This document shows positions 27,271-34,587 of a stretch of 39,322 bases of DNA, piece after piece. The notes beneath the pieces are model-generated. The model saw only the letters and a list, made by a program, of their open reading frames with translations, did no database searches and was not told where the DNA came from. How positions within the stretch are numbered: position 1 is the stretch's first letter; each line of letters opens with the position of its first letter. This DNA is from an uncultured Acetatifactor sp. (GTDB lineage: Bacteria > Bacillota > Clostridia > Lachnospirales > Lachnospiraceae). Both the position numbers and the translations under genes were made by a program. The DNA is taken from contig CANQUQ010000020.1 in assembly GCA_947627115.1 (NCBI GenBank), positions 1-39,322 of the forward strand. The letters run 5' to 3'.

Positions 27271-27300
27271 AATATTTATTATGGTAATTATAAAAAAATC

Positions 27301-27329
27301 TTGTAAATAATTTGCATTTATGATATAAT
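27301..27329 (+). promoter_or_regulatory. Promoter of toxin operon 3
   Basis: TTGTAA (27301-27306), 17-nt spacer, TATAAT (27324-27329), then AAGGAGGAG at 27346-27354. Confidence 0.7.
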
Positions 27330-27361
27330 ATTTTTCAGAAAATTTAAGGAGGAGACCGAAT

Positions 27362-29383
27362 TTGAATATGAAAAAAATTTTGAAGAAAGCGTCATCATTA
27401 ATAATAGCTATGGTAATGTTTTGGGTTACATCATCGGTAACAGTAAAAGATGTAGTAGATGAAATTACTGCTAATGCTGTATCTAATTGTATTATTGGTG
27501 ATATAAATAATGATGGATATATTAATTCTTTTGATGTTGTACTTTTAAGGAAGTTAATTATCAATTCTGATTTATCTTTAAATAAAGAAAGTGCCGATAT
27601 AAATGGAGATAATATTATTGATACAAGGGATTTAAGAGAATTACAACAATTTGTATTAGGTGAAAGAAGTAGTTTTTCAACTGAAGTAATAAAAAATATA
27701 AGCGATATAAATACATCTATCGTTACATTAAATGAACCGATTGAAACTTCATTAACTGGTGAAATGGCAGAAAAAGCAGATGAATTGGGTTCTGTACAAT
27801 CTGTTTATAATTATCTTTATAATAATATGCGTTCTGAATTCTATTATGGTTCACGCAAAGGTGCAATTGGTGCATTTGAACAGGGTGGCGGTAATGATAC
27901 TGACTTATCCAGTTTATTAATTGCAATGCTTAGATATCTTGGTTATGATGCGGATTATGTCACAGCCGAAGTTGGCTTTACTGAAGAACAGTTATTAAAG
28001 TTAACTAATACATCTTCTATTGATATTGCTAAATCTATTATGTCAAATTGCAGAAAATGTACAATAAAAAATATAAATAGTAAGACATATTATTTATATA
28101 ATTATAAATATGTACAAGTTATAAATTCAGGAAAAGAATATTATCTTGATATATTTTTTAAAGAATATATTAATCAGTCTACAATGTATGATAATATTGA
28201 CTATAAATTGGCAGAAAATGATGCTGATTCTATTATTAACAATTTTGACCTGAGTTTATTAAACAGTGAAATTGAAAAGTGTTCAGGTTCTATTGATAAA
28301 CTTGTAAATAATAAATATGCACTTCGCTCCGATAAAATTGTATCAAAGAATATAACAAAACTGTCTACCGAATTGCCATATTATAGTACAAATCCTGTTG
28401 TTTCGGAGAGCCTGACTGATGATGAATCAGATATTATATCAATTAGATTCAGTGCTAACAAACAAAAAATATTACGTGTTGCAGATATATATAAGAAAAA
28501 TATCACTATTAGTTATGAAGTTTCAAATGATTCAGAGGAGCTTGCAGAATGGGTTGATATTGATACAAGTAGCATATTTAATTTACCGTCCAAAGCTATG
28601 GGACAATCACTTTCTGTTACACCTGTTTTAAAATTAGATGGACAGAAAGTTCTTTCAGGTTCGTCATTGAACATAGGCAGTACTCAAACACTTTATATTT
28701 CAACAACATCAGGCGGTGTAAAACGAGATTACACGGAAAAATTAAGTGCTGGTGAAATGTGCAGTATTGTAATTGATACTGGACAGATTTCAGCTAATGA
28801 ACTGGCAACAGCTTATGCCGATTCGTTAAAAAATACTGAAAACATTAATCAAAAAAATAACTATACCTGTGATATGGAGCTGAATGAAAGTTTAAATTCA
28901 AAGTTAAATGAAAAAAATATTTATTCAACAGATTATCTTGGTAGTTTATTACGTCTTACAGGTGTTATGTATTTTTCACAATTTGATATTTCTTCTCAGG
29001 CATTGGCTGAAAGAAACAACATACATACTGAAAATTATGTCAGATTCGGAGTTTTCGGCTTTAAACCAGCAGTTTATACAGGTAGTATATCAGCAGACGG
29101 CAAAGACGGCATACAAAAAGAAGGAAGTTATTTTGTAGATATTTTAAGCAATGATGCCAAAAGCATCAGTAAAGATGATGATGCTATAAAGTTACAGACA
29201 TTTAACTTTAATCGTGGTCTTTTATCTTCTGAACTGGAAAGTTCGGTACTTAAAGAAATTTTTAATGTTGAAAGTCTGTCTACTACAACTATATTCCGTC
29301 ATGCACAAGAAAGTGACATACCAATTGTAACTATTTCCCCCACATCAGAAACTAAAATATCAGATTTGAAGATAAGCAAGTGA
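27362..29383 (+). CDS. Dockerin and transglutaminase-like N-terminal part of putative polymorphic toxin 3
   Basis: 673 aa. AAGGAGGAG lies 7 nt before TTG 27362 and 13 nt before ATG 27368, so the TTG start is plausible. A signal peptide is followed by a type I dockerin (about 42-100) with loops DINNDGYINSFD and DINGDNIIDTRD. Residues about 130-260 resemble the transglutaminase-like domains found near the N-terminus of secreted polymorphic toxins (YYGSRKGAIGAF, GGGNDTDLSSLLIAMLRYLGYDADYV); the usual Cys of active enzymes is not at the expected place. Beta-rich repeats follow. The reading frame stops at 29383, and the continuation is open in the next frame from 29376, so one frameshift splits a protein of about 1150 aa. 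Confidence 0.75.
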   Translation: MNMKKILKKASSLIIAMVMFWVTSSVTVKDVVDEITANAVSNCIIGDINNDGYINSFDVVLLRKLIINSDLSLNKESADINGDNIIDTRDLRELQQFVLGERSSFSTEVIKNISDINTSIVTLNEPIETSLTGEMAEKADELGSVQSVYNYLYNNMRSEFYYGSRKGAIGAFEQGGGNDTDLSSLLIAMLRYLGYDADYVTAEVGFTEEQLLKLTNTSSIDIAKSIMSNCRKCTIKNINSKTYYLYNYKYVQVINSGKEYYLDIFFKEYINQSTMYDNIDYKLAENDADSIINNFDLSLLNSEIEKCSGSIDKLVNNKYALRSDKIVSKNITKLSTELPYYSTNPVVSESLTDDESDIISIRFSANKQKILRVADIYKKNITISYEVSNDSEELAEWVDIDTSSIFNLPSKAMGQSLSVTPVLKLDGQKVLSGSSLNIGSTQTLYISTTSGGVKRDYTEKLSAGEMCSIVIDTGQISANELATAYADSLKNTENINQKNNYTCDMELNESLNSKLNEKNIYSTDYLGSLLRLTGVMYFSQFDISSQALAERNNIHTENYVRFGVFGFKPAVYTGSISADGKDGIQKEGSYFVDILSNDAKSISKDDDAIKLQTFNFNRGLLSSELESSVLKEIFNVESLSTTTIFRHAQESDIPIVTISPTSETKISDLKISK

Positions 29384-29483
29384 TAAGAAGAATATTCAGG
29401 CAGAACTAAATGCAGGAAAAACTGTAATTACAACTCAATCCAGTGTAAAATTAGGCAGTTGGAGTGGTGTAGGCTATATTACT

Positions 29484-30839
29484 ATGTCACCTGATGGTTC
29501 ATCTCAGGAATATATTATATCAGGTAATTATAAGGGCGGATTTACTTTTGAACTGACAGGATTACTTTATGCATTTAATGTAACATTCGATTTAGCATTT
29601 CTTTCTGAGGGTATTTCTTTGCTTATGGGAATGTTTTCTGCTATGTCTGTACTTAGCATTGGCACTGTTGTTCCCGTATTGTTTGCAGTTGTTTCAATAG
29701 AATTTTTTGCATTTGATATTCTTAATCAATCACTTTCATATTATGAATATGAGTTAAGAAATGATATTGAATCTGGAATAGAAATTTGGACATCTTCAGC
29801 AATCAATGCTATCACATTAGCTACAATGGGTGTTGGTAAAGGCATTGGTAAAGTTGCCGATAGTATAACACACGCCAAACTATCGGCTAAATTTGGTGAA
29901 ACTGTTATTAATAATATTAAAAATGTTGGTGGTTTTTCAGTAACTGAAATAAATTCAAAAATTAAACAATTAAACAAGCTTGGAATGACTCAAACAACTA
30001 TTGATACTCTCCTTAAAAATCCTAAATTCATGTTTCTTGGCAATGATGTCCTTCAGTTCCTTGGAAAACAAGGTGGAAATCAGCGTTTGCTTGCAGAATT
30101 AGTTATTAATAATGGTGATGATTTCACAAATGCTCTATTAAAAACAACTGTTCTCGATGATTTTTGTAATTTAGTTTGGAAATATGGAGGAAATACTGCT
30201 AAAGTTTTAGAATCTGGAGATGATGCAATATTATTTGTACAAAAATACAAAAATGCTACTGATGTAATAGAATGTTTTTATACAGGCAATGTTACTGGAA
30301 TATCTAAACTTAATAAAAATAAATCAAATGTATTTACTTTTGCGACAAATAAAAATAATGAAACGTTTGTGGCTGGAAGTGGAAATTATAAATTTAATCC
30401 TACAATTACTGTTCCAGAAGGATATTTTGATGATATTACAGAATATACTGGTTCAAATTATTACTATGATAAATATAATACTCTTTTAACAGAAGAATAT
30501 ATAAGGACAATGAATGTTAATGATTCTATAAAAGCAGAATTATATTATTTAAGTAAAGCTGTAGAATATACTAAAAAGGAAGCAGCGATAGCTCAAAAAT
30601 TTTATATATATAATGGTATTACAGAACCAAGTTTTAGGTCAGGACAATCAGTAACTAATTGTGGAGAAATTTGGAGTGCACGAGAAGCAATACTTAATGG
30701 TTCGAAATTTTCTGAATTAGATTTTCATTCTATCTTTAGTAACAGTGGAACAACTCTTGATATGTGTGAAAATTGTAAACATACCTTTGAACTTTTTAAA
30801 ATATCCGAAGGTTTTAAAGAAATAAAGGTGGGAAAATAA
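29484..30839 (+). CDS. C-terminal part of toxin 3 with YwqJ-like deaminase domain
   Basis: 451 aa from the first ATG; the frame is open from 29376 and reads on from the preceding gene, so this is best seen as its detached C-terminal half. A hydrophobic region (about residues 15-90) is followed by a helical linker. The last 70 residues carry TNCGEIWSAREAIL (Cys near 392) and MCENCKHTF (Cys near 427 and 430). The C-x-E plus C-x-x-C arrangement is the zinc site of deaminase-fold toxins such as the YwqJ family. The next gene looks like a SUKH-3 immunity protein, a typical partner. If the halves are not joined, secretion of the toxin domain would be lost. Confidence 0.7.
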   Translation: MSPDGSSQEYIISGNYKGGFTFELTGLLYAFNVTFDLAFLSEGISLLMGMFSAMSVLSIGTVVPVLFAVVSIEFFAFDILNQSLSYYEYELRNDIESGIEIWTSSAINAITLATMGVGKGIGKVADSITHAKLSAKFGETVINNIKNVGGFSVTEINSKIKQLNKLGMTQTTIDTLLKNPKFMFLGNDVLQFLGKQGGNQRLLAELVINNGDDFTNALLKTTVLDDFCNLVWKYGGNTAKVLESGDDAILFVQKYKNATDVIECFYTGNVTGISKLNKNKSNVFTFATNKNNETFVAGSGNYKFNPTITVPEGYFDDITEYTGSNYYYDKYNTLLTEEYIRTMNVNDSIKAELYYLSKAVEYTKKEAAIAQKFYIYNGITEPSFRSGQSVTNCGEIWSAREAILNGSKFSELDFHSIFSNSGTTLDMCENCKHTFELFKISEGFKEIKVGK

Positions 30840-31663
30840 TGAATAAGAATATTTTAAAAGATATTATTGTTCAAAATGATAGTAAATTTTTTGATAATTC
30901 TGTGTATATTGATTTTAAAAAGAAAGAAATAGTTACAATATTAAAAAAAATGGGTATTTCTAATGAGTTAATATACTTTATCAATGAATTTGCTGGTATT
31001 TCTATTAATAAAAAAATAGATAATAATACTTTTCAAACAATTAATATATTATTGCCATCGCATTTAAATGATACTTTTAACTCAAAAATTTTAATTGGAA
31101 AAATTTTATGTTATGGAAGGAATATGCCTATCTATTATAATTTAAAATCAAACATTTTTGAATTAAATGATAAAAGTTATATCAATCACGATGAACTGTT
31201 TTATTATCTTATTTCCAATGAAAGCATACTCCCTATTGTTATTCTACCTGAAACAGTTGAACTTTTACAGAAGTCAGGATGGTATACAGGAAGAAAAATT
31301 GACATAGAAGAATTTATCATGAATTATGATAACGAATTATTGACCGACAACCAAATTTATTTTATGCAGGAATTTGGTGGCATTAAAGGTTTTAGTGTAT
31401 CTGGTCAATCGTTTGAAATTTATATAGATTCTGAATATAATTTATATGAAAAGAGTAAAGCCCCAACAAAAAATGATATGTCTTCATATGAACCATTAAA
31501 TTTAGTCGGCTATAAAGAACATATAAATTTTATAAGGATTGGCGACTTTTGTAATCTTACAATTAAGTTATGGTTAAGTTCTGATGGAAGGATTTTTTCT
31601 GACCAAGGACAACAATTAGGAAGAACTATAATGGAGGCATGGCAAGCTATATTATTAAATTGA
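30839..31663 (+). CDS. SUKH-3-like immunity protein
   Basis: 274 aa; its ATG overlaps the toxin stop codon (TAATG) and GGTGGG precedes it, so it is translationally coupled. Residues about 137-270 show SUKH-3 features: ETVELLQKSGWYTGRKIDIEEF, then EFGGIKGF, and LSSDGRIFSDQGQQLGRTIMEAWQAIL near the end. The first 135 residues may be a second, diverged domain of similar type. There is no signal peptide, so it acts in the cytosol, as expected for protection against a deaminase that targets nucleic acids. Confidence 0.75.
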   Translation: MNKNILKDIIVQNDSKFFDNSVYIDFKKKEIVTILKKMGISNELIYFINEFAGISINKKIDNNTFQTINILLPSHLNDTFNSKILIGKILCYGRNMPIYYNLKSNIFELNDKSYINHDELFYYLISNESILPIVILPETVELLQKSGWYTGRKIDIEEFIMNYDNELLTDNQIYFMQEFGGIKGFSVSGQSFEIYIDSEYNLYEKSKAPTKNDMSSYEPLNLVGYKEHINFIRIGDFCNLTIKLWLSSDGRIFSDQGQQLGRTIMEAWQAILLN

Positions 31664-31690
31664 TTTTTATCATATTTAAAAAATATAAAA

Positions 31691-31729
31691 TCGCTTATCA
31701 GACATCTCTGGTAGGCGTTGTTTCTTTTT
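31691..31729 (+). terminator. Terminator of toxin operon 3
   Basis: CGCTTATCAGA pairs with TCTGGTAGGCG (11 bp using two G-U pairs that exist only in the rightward RNA), followed by TTGTTTCTTTTTT. Confidence 0.75.
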
Positions 31730-31863
31730 TCTATTGGTTATTGTAACGTCCAGAACCGATGAAATAAAATCTATCAACAAATCACTGTTGCATTTTCGAA
31801 CAAGGTCATGCTTTGTTTGTCCAACACTCCTTTTTATTTTTCTAATAATTTTTTCAACATTTT

Positions 31864-32832
31864 TTAGTGATTTTCTTTGTAGCTTTTGATATACCAACGA
31901 ACACCAATATATCCAATATGGCTTAATATAAGCATAAGCACTATATTTAGGGGCATAAGTTCCGCAAACCATATAAGAACCACCACGCTTACCAACGCTA
32001 CTAACAGGCTGATTTCATCATAACAATATGTCTGATAGACGTTCACAACAAATTTTCCGCCAAAGAACATAATCGTTCCGATTATACCAAATACCACAAT
32101 AGCAACGAATATAACCGCTATTGATTCAGGAATGCCAATAGCCCCTGTTATTTGTCCTGATATGCCATCAATGATGTCTGTCACTTTTGTAAACATATTT
32201 ATAACATCATTAAAGGCACTAACACAATCAGATACAACACGTTCCGATTTAAAGCCTGTAAACAGGGTAGCAAAGCCACTGTAAGCAATCAAAATAAACA
32301 TCACCCATTTCCATTTTATGTGGAATTGATCATTAAGTTCTTCTGCTTTTCTGTCTATAATTTTCTTTTCTGAAGCTATCAGGTTGTCATATTCGGATTT
32401 TTTCTTTTCAGCTTTTTCTTTTTCAGAATTAGCCTGTAAAATAGCTGTATTTGCACGTTTTTCAGCGTTCAAAACCTCCTCTCGACTTCTTTCTGCTTCG
32501 TTCTTCAAGTGCTTTTCTTTCTCTTTCAGCCTGTTCTGCAATTCTTCGGCTTTCTTCAGCTCTAAGTCGCTCCCGTTCAGCTTCTCTATCAGTTCGGCTT
32601 GCTGTGCTACTTTTGACTTTAGTATCTGCTCGTCTGAGCGTAGTTCTTGTATCATCTCGGTCAAATCTGAGTTTGCAACTGATAGCTTCTGATTGATCAA
32701 GAACAGCTCCTGATTCTTTGAGGACAGTTCTTGTATCAAGGATAGCAACTCTTCCGTGCTGGGCGATTGTGTTGGCTCTGACAGCTTGATTATGTTCTTC
32801 TTGTTGTTTTCGTGCATTGTCCGCAAACTCAC
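31864..32832 (-). CDS. MobB-like coiled-coil membrane protein, unit 3
   Basis: 322 aa, the same length and layout as in unit 1: coiled coil to about residue 170, then four hydrophobic segments and the C-terminal WYIKSYKENH. The first 371 nt again lie out of frame within the relaxase gene. Conservation of the overlap length and of both proteins across diverged units is the main support that both frames are translated. Confidence 0.75.
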   Translation of the reverse strand: MSLRTMHENNKKNIIKLSEPTQSPSTEELLSLIQELSSKNQELFLINQKLSVANSDLTEMIQELRSDEQILKSKVAQQAELIEKLNGSDLELKKAEELQNRLKEKEKHLKNEAERSREEVLNAEKRANTAILQANSEKEKAEKKKSEYDNLIASEKKIIDRKAEELNDQFHIKWKWVMFILIAYSGFATLFTGFKSERVVSDCVSAFNDVINMFTKVTDIIDGISGQITGAIGIPESIAVIFVAIVVFGIIGTIMFFGGKFVVNVYQTYCYDEISLLVALVSVVVLIWFAELMPLNIVLMLILSHIGYIGVRWYIKSYKENH

Positions 32833-33628
32833 TCTCTAATCCCTCCTTGCTGAAATCCACATGATAATATTTTTCTAACTTGCTGTTCCTAATTTTACAT
32901 TGTTTTTCGCCCTGTTTCTGCCGTGCAAGGTCTGTAAATGTAATATATTTTCGGCTGTCCGTCCAGACAACACCATAGCCGTTAACGTTCATCAGTTCAA
33001 TGAAATGTTTACGACTATTGGCTTGCTCTCTACAGCCCATAACCGCAAGGGCAATATCCTGTACATAACTTTTCACTTTGCCCTGTTCTGCCTTTTGTAA
33101 CAACCTGTACTGCTCTTTTGTATATGCTGTTGTTTCTTCTCGTTCCTTGCCGTCAAACGTTCTTCCTTTCTGAGTCAGACTAAGCCCGTGTTCAAGACAT
33201 ATTTTGTCGGATAAGTCTTTCATTTCCTGTAATTCCGTACTTTTCTGCTGAAATTTGTGTCCGTCCTCAAAACTCACAGAATTAATAATGAAGTGAGTAT
33301 GTATGTGTTCTCGGTCTTGATGTGTCGCTATAAGCACTTCAAACCCATTGAATTGCGGACAACTTTCTACAAATTCCTTTGCAATGGCGTGTGCCTGTTC
33401 GGGTGTGATGACTTCATCGGGAGCGAAACTTTGAACATAATGCTTGTATGTTCTGCCGTCCGTCTTGCTCCAGACTTCTTTAGTGGTCTGCATTTCGTCG
33501 TATGCAGTTTCAGGAGAAGTCAGGTTATAGCCACTTAATAGCTTCTGCTCGGTCTTTTCCTCTTTGCTGACATACGCTATAGCCGTTTTTATCGGCGACT
33601 TTGAAGATACTGCCTTAATAATTGCCAT
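32462..33628 (-). CDS. mobA: MOBP-type relaxase, unit 3
   Basis: 388 aa, same length as unit 1, with the histidine motif HQDREHIHTHF and the N-terminal AIAYVSKEEKTEQ carrying the likely catalytic Tyr. The start overlaps mobC by 40 nt. Intact, so it could serve oriT sites of all units if specificity allows. Confidence 0.92.
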   Translation of the reverse strand: MAIIKAVSSKSPIKTAIAYVSKEEKTEQKLLSGYNLTSPETAYDEMQTTKEVWSKTDGRTYKHYVQSFAPDEVITPEQAHAIAKEFVESCPQFNGFEVLIATHQDREHIHTHFIINSVSFEDGHKFQQKSTELQEMKDLSDKICLEHGLSLTQKGRTFDGKEREETTAYTKEQYRLLQKAEQGKVKSYVQDIALAVMGCREQANSRKHFIELMNVNGYGVVWTDSRKYITFTDLARQKQGEKQCKIRNSKLEKYYHVDFSKEGLESEFADNARKQQEEHNQAVRANTIAQHGRVAILDTRTVLKESGAVLDQSEAISCKLRFDRDDTRTTLRRADTKVKSSTASRTDREAERERLRAEESRRIAEQAERERKALEERSRKKSRGGFER

Positions 33629-33948
33629 ACTTCTTTCACTCCCTCAATAGTGTCTTGAACAGCTTCCAGTGTTTGCGATAAGATGTTCTTGTAGTCAACA
33701 TATCCTCGTTGGTTCAGAACGGTAGCAATCTGATTTAGATTATTTCCTTGTCGGTTCAACTCAATGCTGACTCTTTTCAGTTCAGGCAATAGTTCTTTTA
33801 GTTCGGCATTGCGGATGGTAGTATTCAAGACGGCTCGAAGTATATACTCTTGATTGTTCAATCCACTTTCGGCTATCTTTTTCATAATGATTTCATATTC
33901 TTCTACTGATACTCTAAATGTCATCTGCTTTGGTCTTTTTGTGTTCAT
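33589..33948 (-). CDS. mobC: MobC-like relaxosome accessory protein, unit 3
   Basis: 119 aa from the ATG at 33948 (GAGG upstream). The N-terminal half matches the other copies, but residues after about 50 diverge (RNAELKELLPELKRVSIELNRQGNNLNQIATVLNQRGY), showing that unit 3 is a more distant relative. The MobC signature is kept. Confidence 0.85.
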   Translation of the reverse strand: MNTKRPKQMTFRVSVEEYEIIMKKIAESGLNNQEYILRAVLNTTIRNAELKELLPELKRVSIELNRQGNNLNQIATVLNQRGYVDYKNILSQTLEAVQDTIEGVKEVWQLLRQYLQSRR

Positions 33949-33969
33949 TGTTTTTTTTCCTCTCGGCGA

Positions 33970-34045
33970 TTTGGGGGTCAAGGGGGTGTCCACCTTGCAA
34001 GCTACTGAAGTTTATCACATAGTGATAACACTTTAGGTAGCTTGC
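33970..34045. other. Candidate oriT of unit 3
   Basis: GCAAGCTAC/GTAGCTTGC outer arms (33997-34045) and TTATCAC/GTGATAA inner arms, beside GGGGGTGTCC. Almost the same sequence as unit 1 despite the diverged MobC. Confidence 0.65.
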
Positions 34046-34070
34046 AAACTTTACCTTGCTTCGCAGCTTA

Positions 34071-34099
34071 ATTATAACATATAGCACAACTTAAGTCAA
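34071..34099 (-). promoter_or_regulatory. Promoter of mob operon 3
   Basis: Minus-strand TTGACT (34099-34094), 17-nt spacer, TATAAT (34076-34071). Confidence 0.72.
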
Positions 34100-34320
34100 G
34101 CAAAAAATAAAAAATAGCAGTATCCCCCATATACAATTTATAATAATCAGTTAATAAGTAATTATTGATAAGACATTGTAACGATTGTCACCGTGACAAT
34201 GTTTTTTTCAATAGCCATTACCATTTTGGGTATGCCCCATACCTTGTGTGATAATGAGCTATGAGCTGGTGTGGTCAAGGTATGCCTGCCGAATTTACGC
34301 CACAATATTTATATTAGGAC
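34100..34320. other. Gene-free interval where the ribbon-helix-helix gene is missing
   Basis: Units 1 and 2 have an 870-885 bp regulator gene and operator here; unit 3 has neither. What remains is the palindrome ATTGTCA-n3-TGACAAT (34184-34200) followed by a T-run, and further weak dyads (GGTATGCCCCATACC near 34229). I see no open reading frame. Confidence 0.6.
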
Positions 34321-34349
34321 TTGACAAATTAATCCACATCAGCTATAAT
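34321..34349 (+). promoter_or_regulatory. Promoter of the replication gene, unit 3
   Basis: TTGACA (34321-34326), 17-nt spacer, TATAAT (34344-34349). Confidence 0.85.
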
Positions 34350-34355
34350 TAAAAA

Positions 34356-34435
34356 AGCAAATAAAAGTGCCGTCAAGGTGTAGCAAGCACCTTAACGGCA
34401 GAGTAGCATCGGTAGCGGCAAAACTACTATACTAT
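34356..34435 (-). ncRNA. Countertranscribed antisense RNA, unit 3
   Basis: Leftward RNA of about 80 nt predicted from the promoter at 34442-34470 to the hairpin 34369-34399, which is the same terminator as in unit 2, with a U-rich tail. The middle stem-loop is entirely different from units 1 and 2 (AGTAG/CTACT around a GCCGCTACCG loop), while promoter and terminator are conserved. Variation concentrated in the recognition loop is what replicon-specific antisense control predicts. Confidence 0.75.
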
Positions 34436-34441
34436 ACTCTG

Positions 34442-34470
34442 ATTATATCATCAAAAAAGGGTTTTGTCAA
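34442..34470 (-). promoter_or_regulatory. Antisense RNA promoter, unit 3
   Basis: Minus-strand TTGACA (34470-34465), 17-nt spacer, TATAAT (34447-34442). Confidence 0.82.
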
Positions 34471-34511
34471 TACCCTTGCTTGATAAATCAGAAAACATAG
34501 TAAGATGTTAT

Positions 34512-34546
34512 CCCTATATTTGCGAATATAGGGTATTTTTGTACCC
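34512..34546 (+). promoter_or_regulatory. Alternative hairpins in the replication leader, unit 3
   Basis: CCCTATATT/AATATAGGG (34512-34533, nine perfect base pairs) competes with GGGTA/TACCC (34531-34546) for the same GGG. The arrangement is as in unit 1 but with a stronger first stem. Confidence 0.5.
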
Positions 34547-34587
34547 TCTTGCAGAAAATATGCTATTATAGCAAGAAAGGACTTACT

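Noticed and set aside
31676..31972. Leftward frame with KNVEKIIRKIKRSVGQTKHD, possibly a transposase or nuclease tail
   Set aside because: It runs across the terminator of toxin operon 3 and overlaps the MobB-like gene end in another frame. I cannot match it to a family, and a relic remains only possible.
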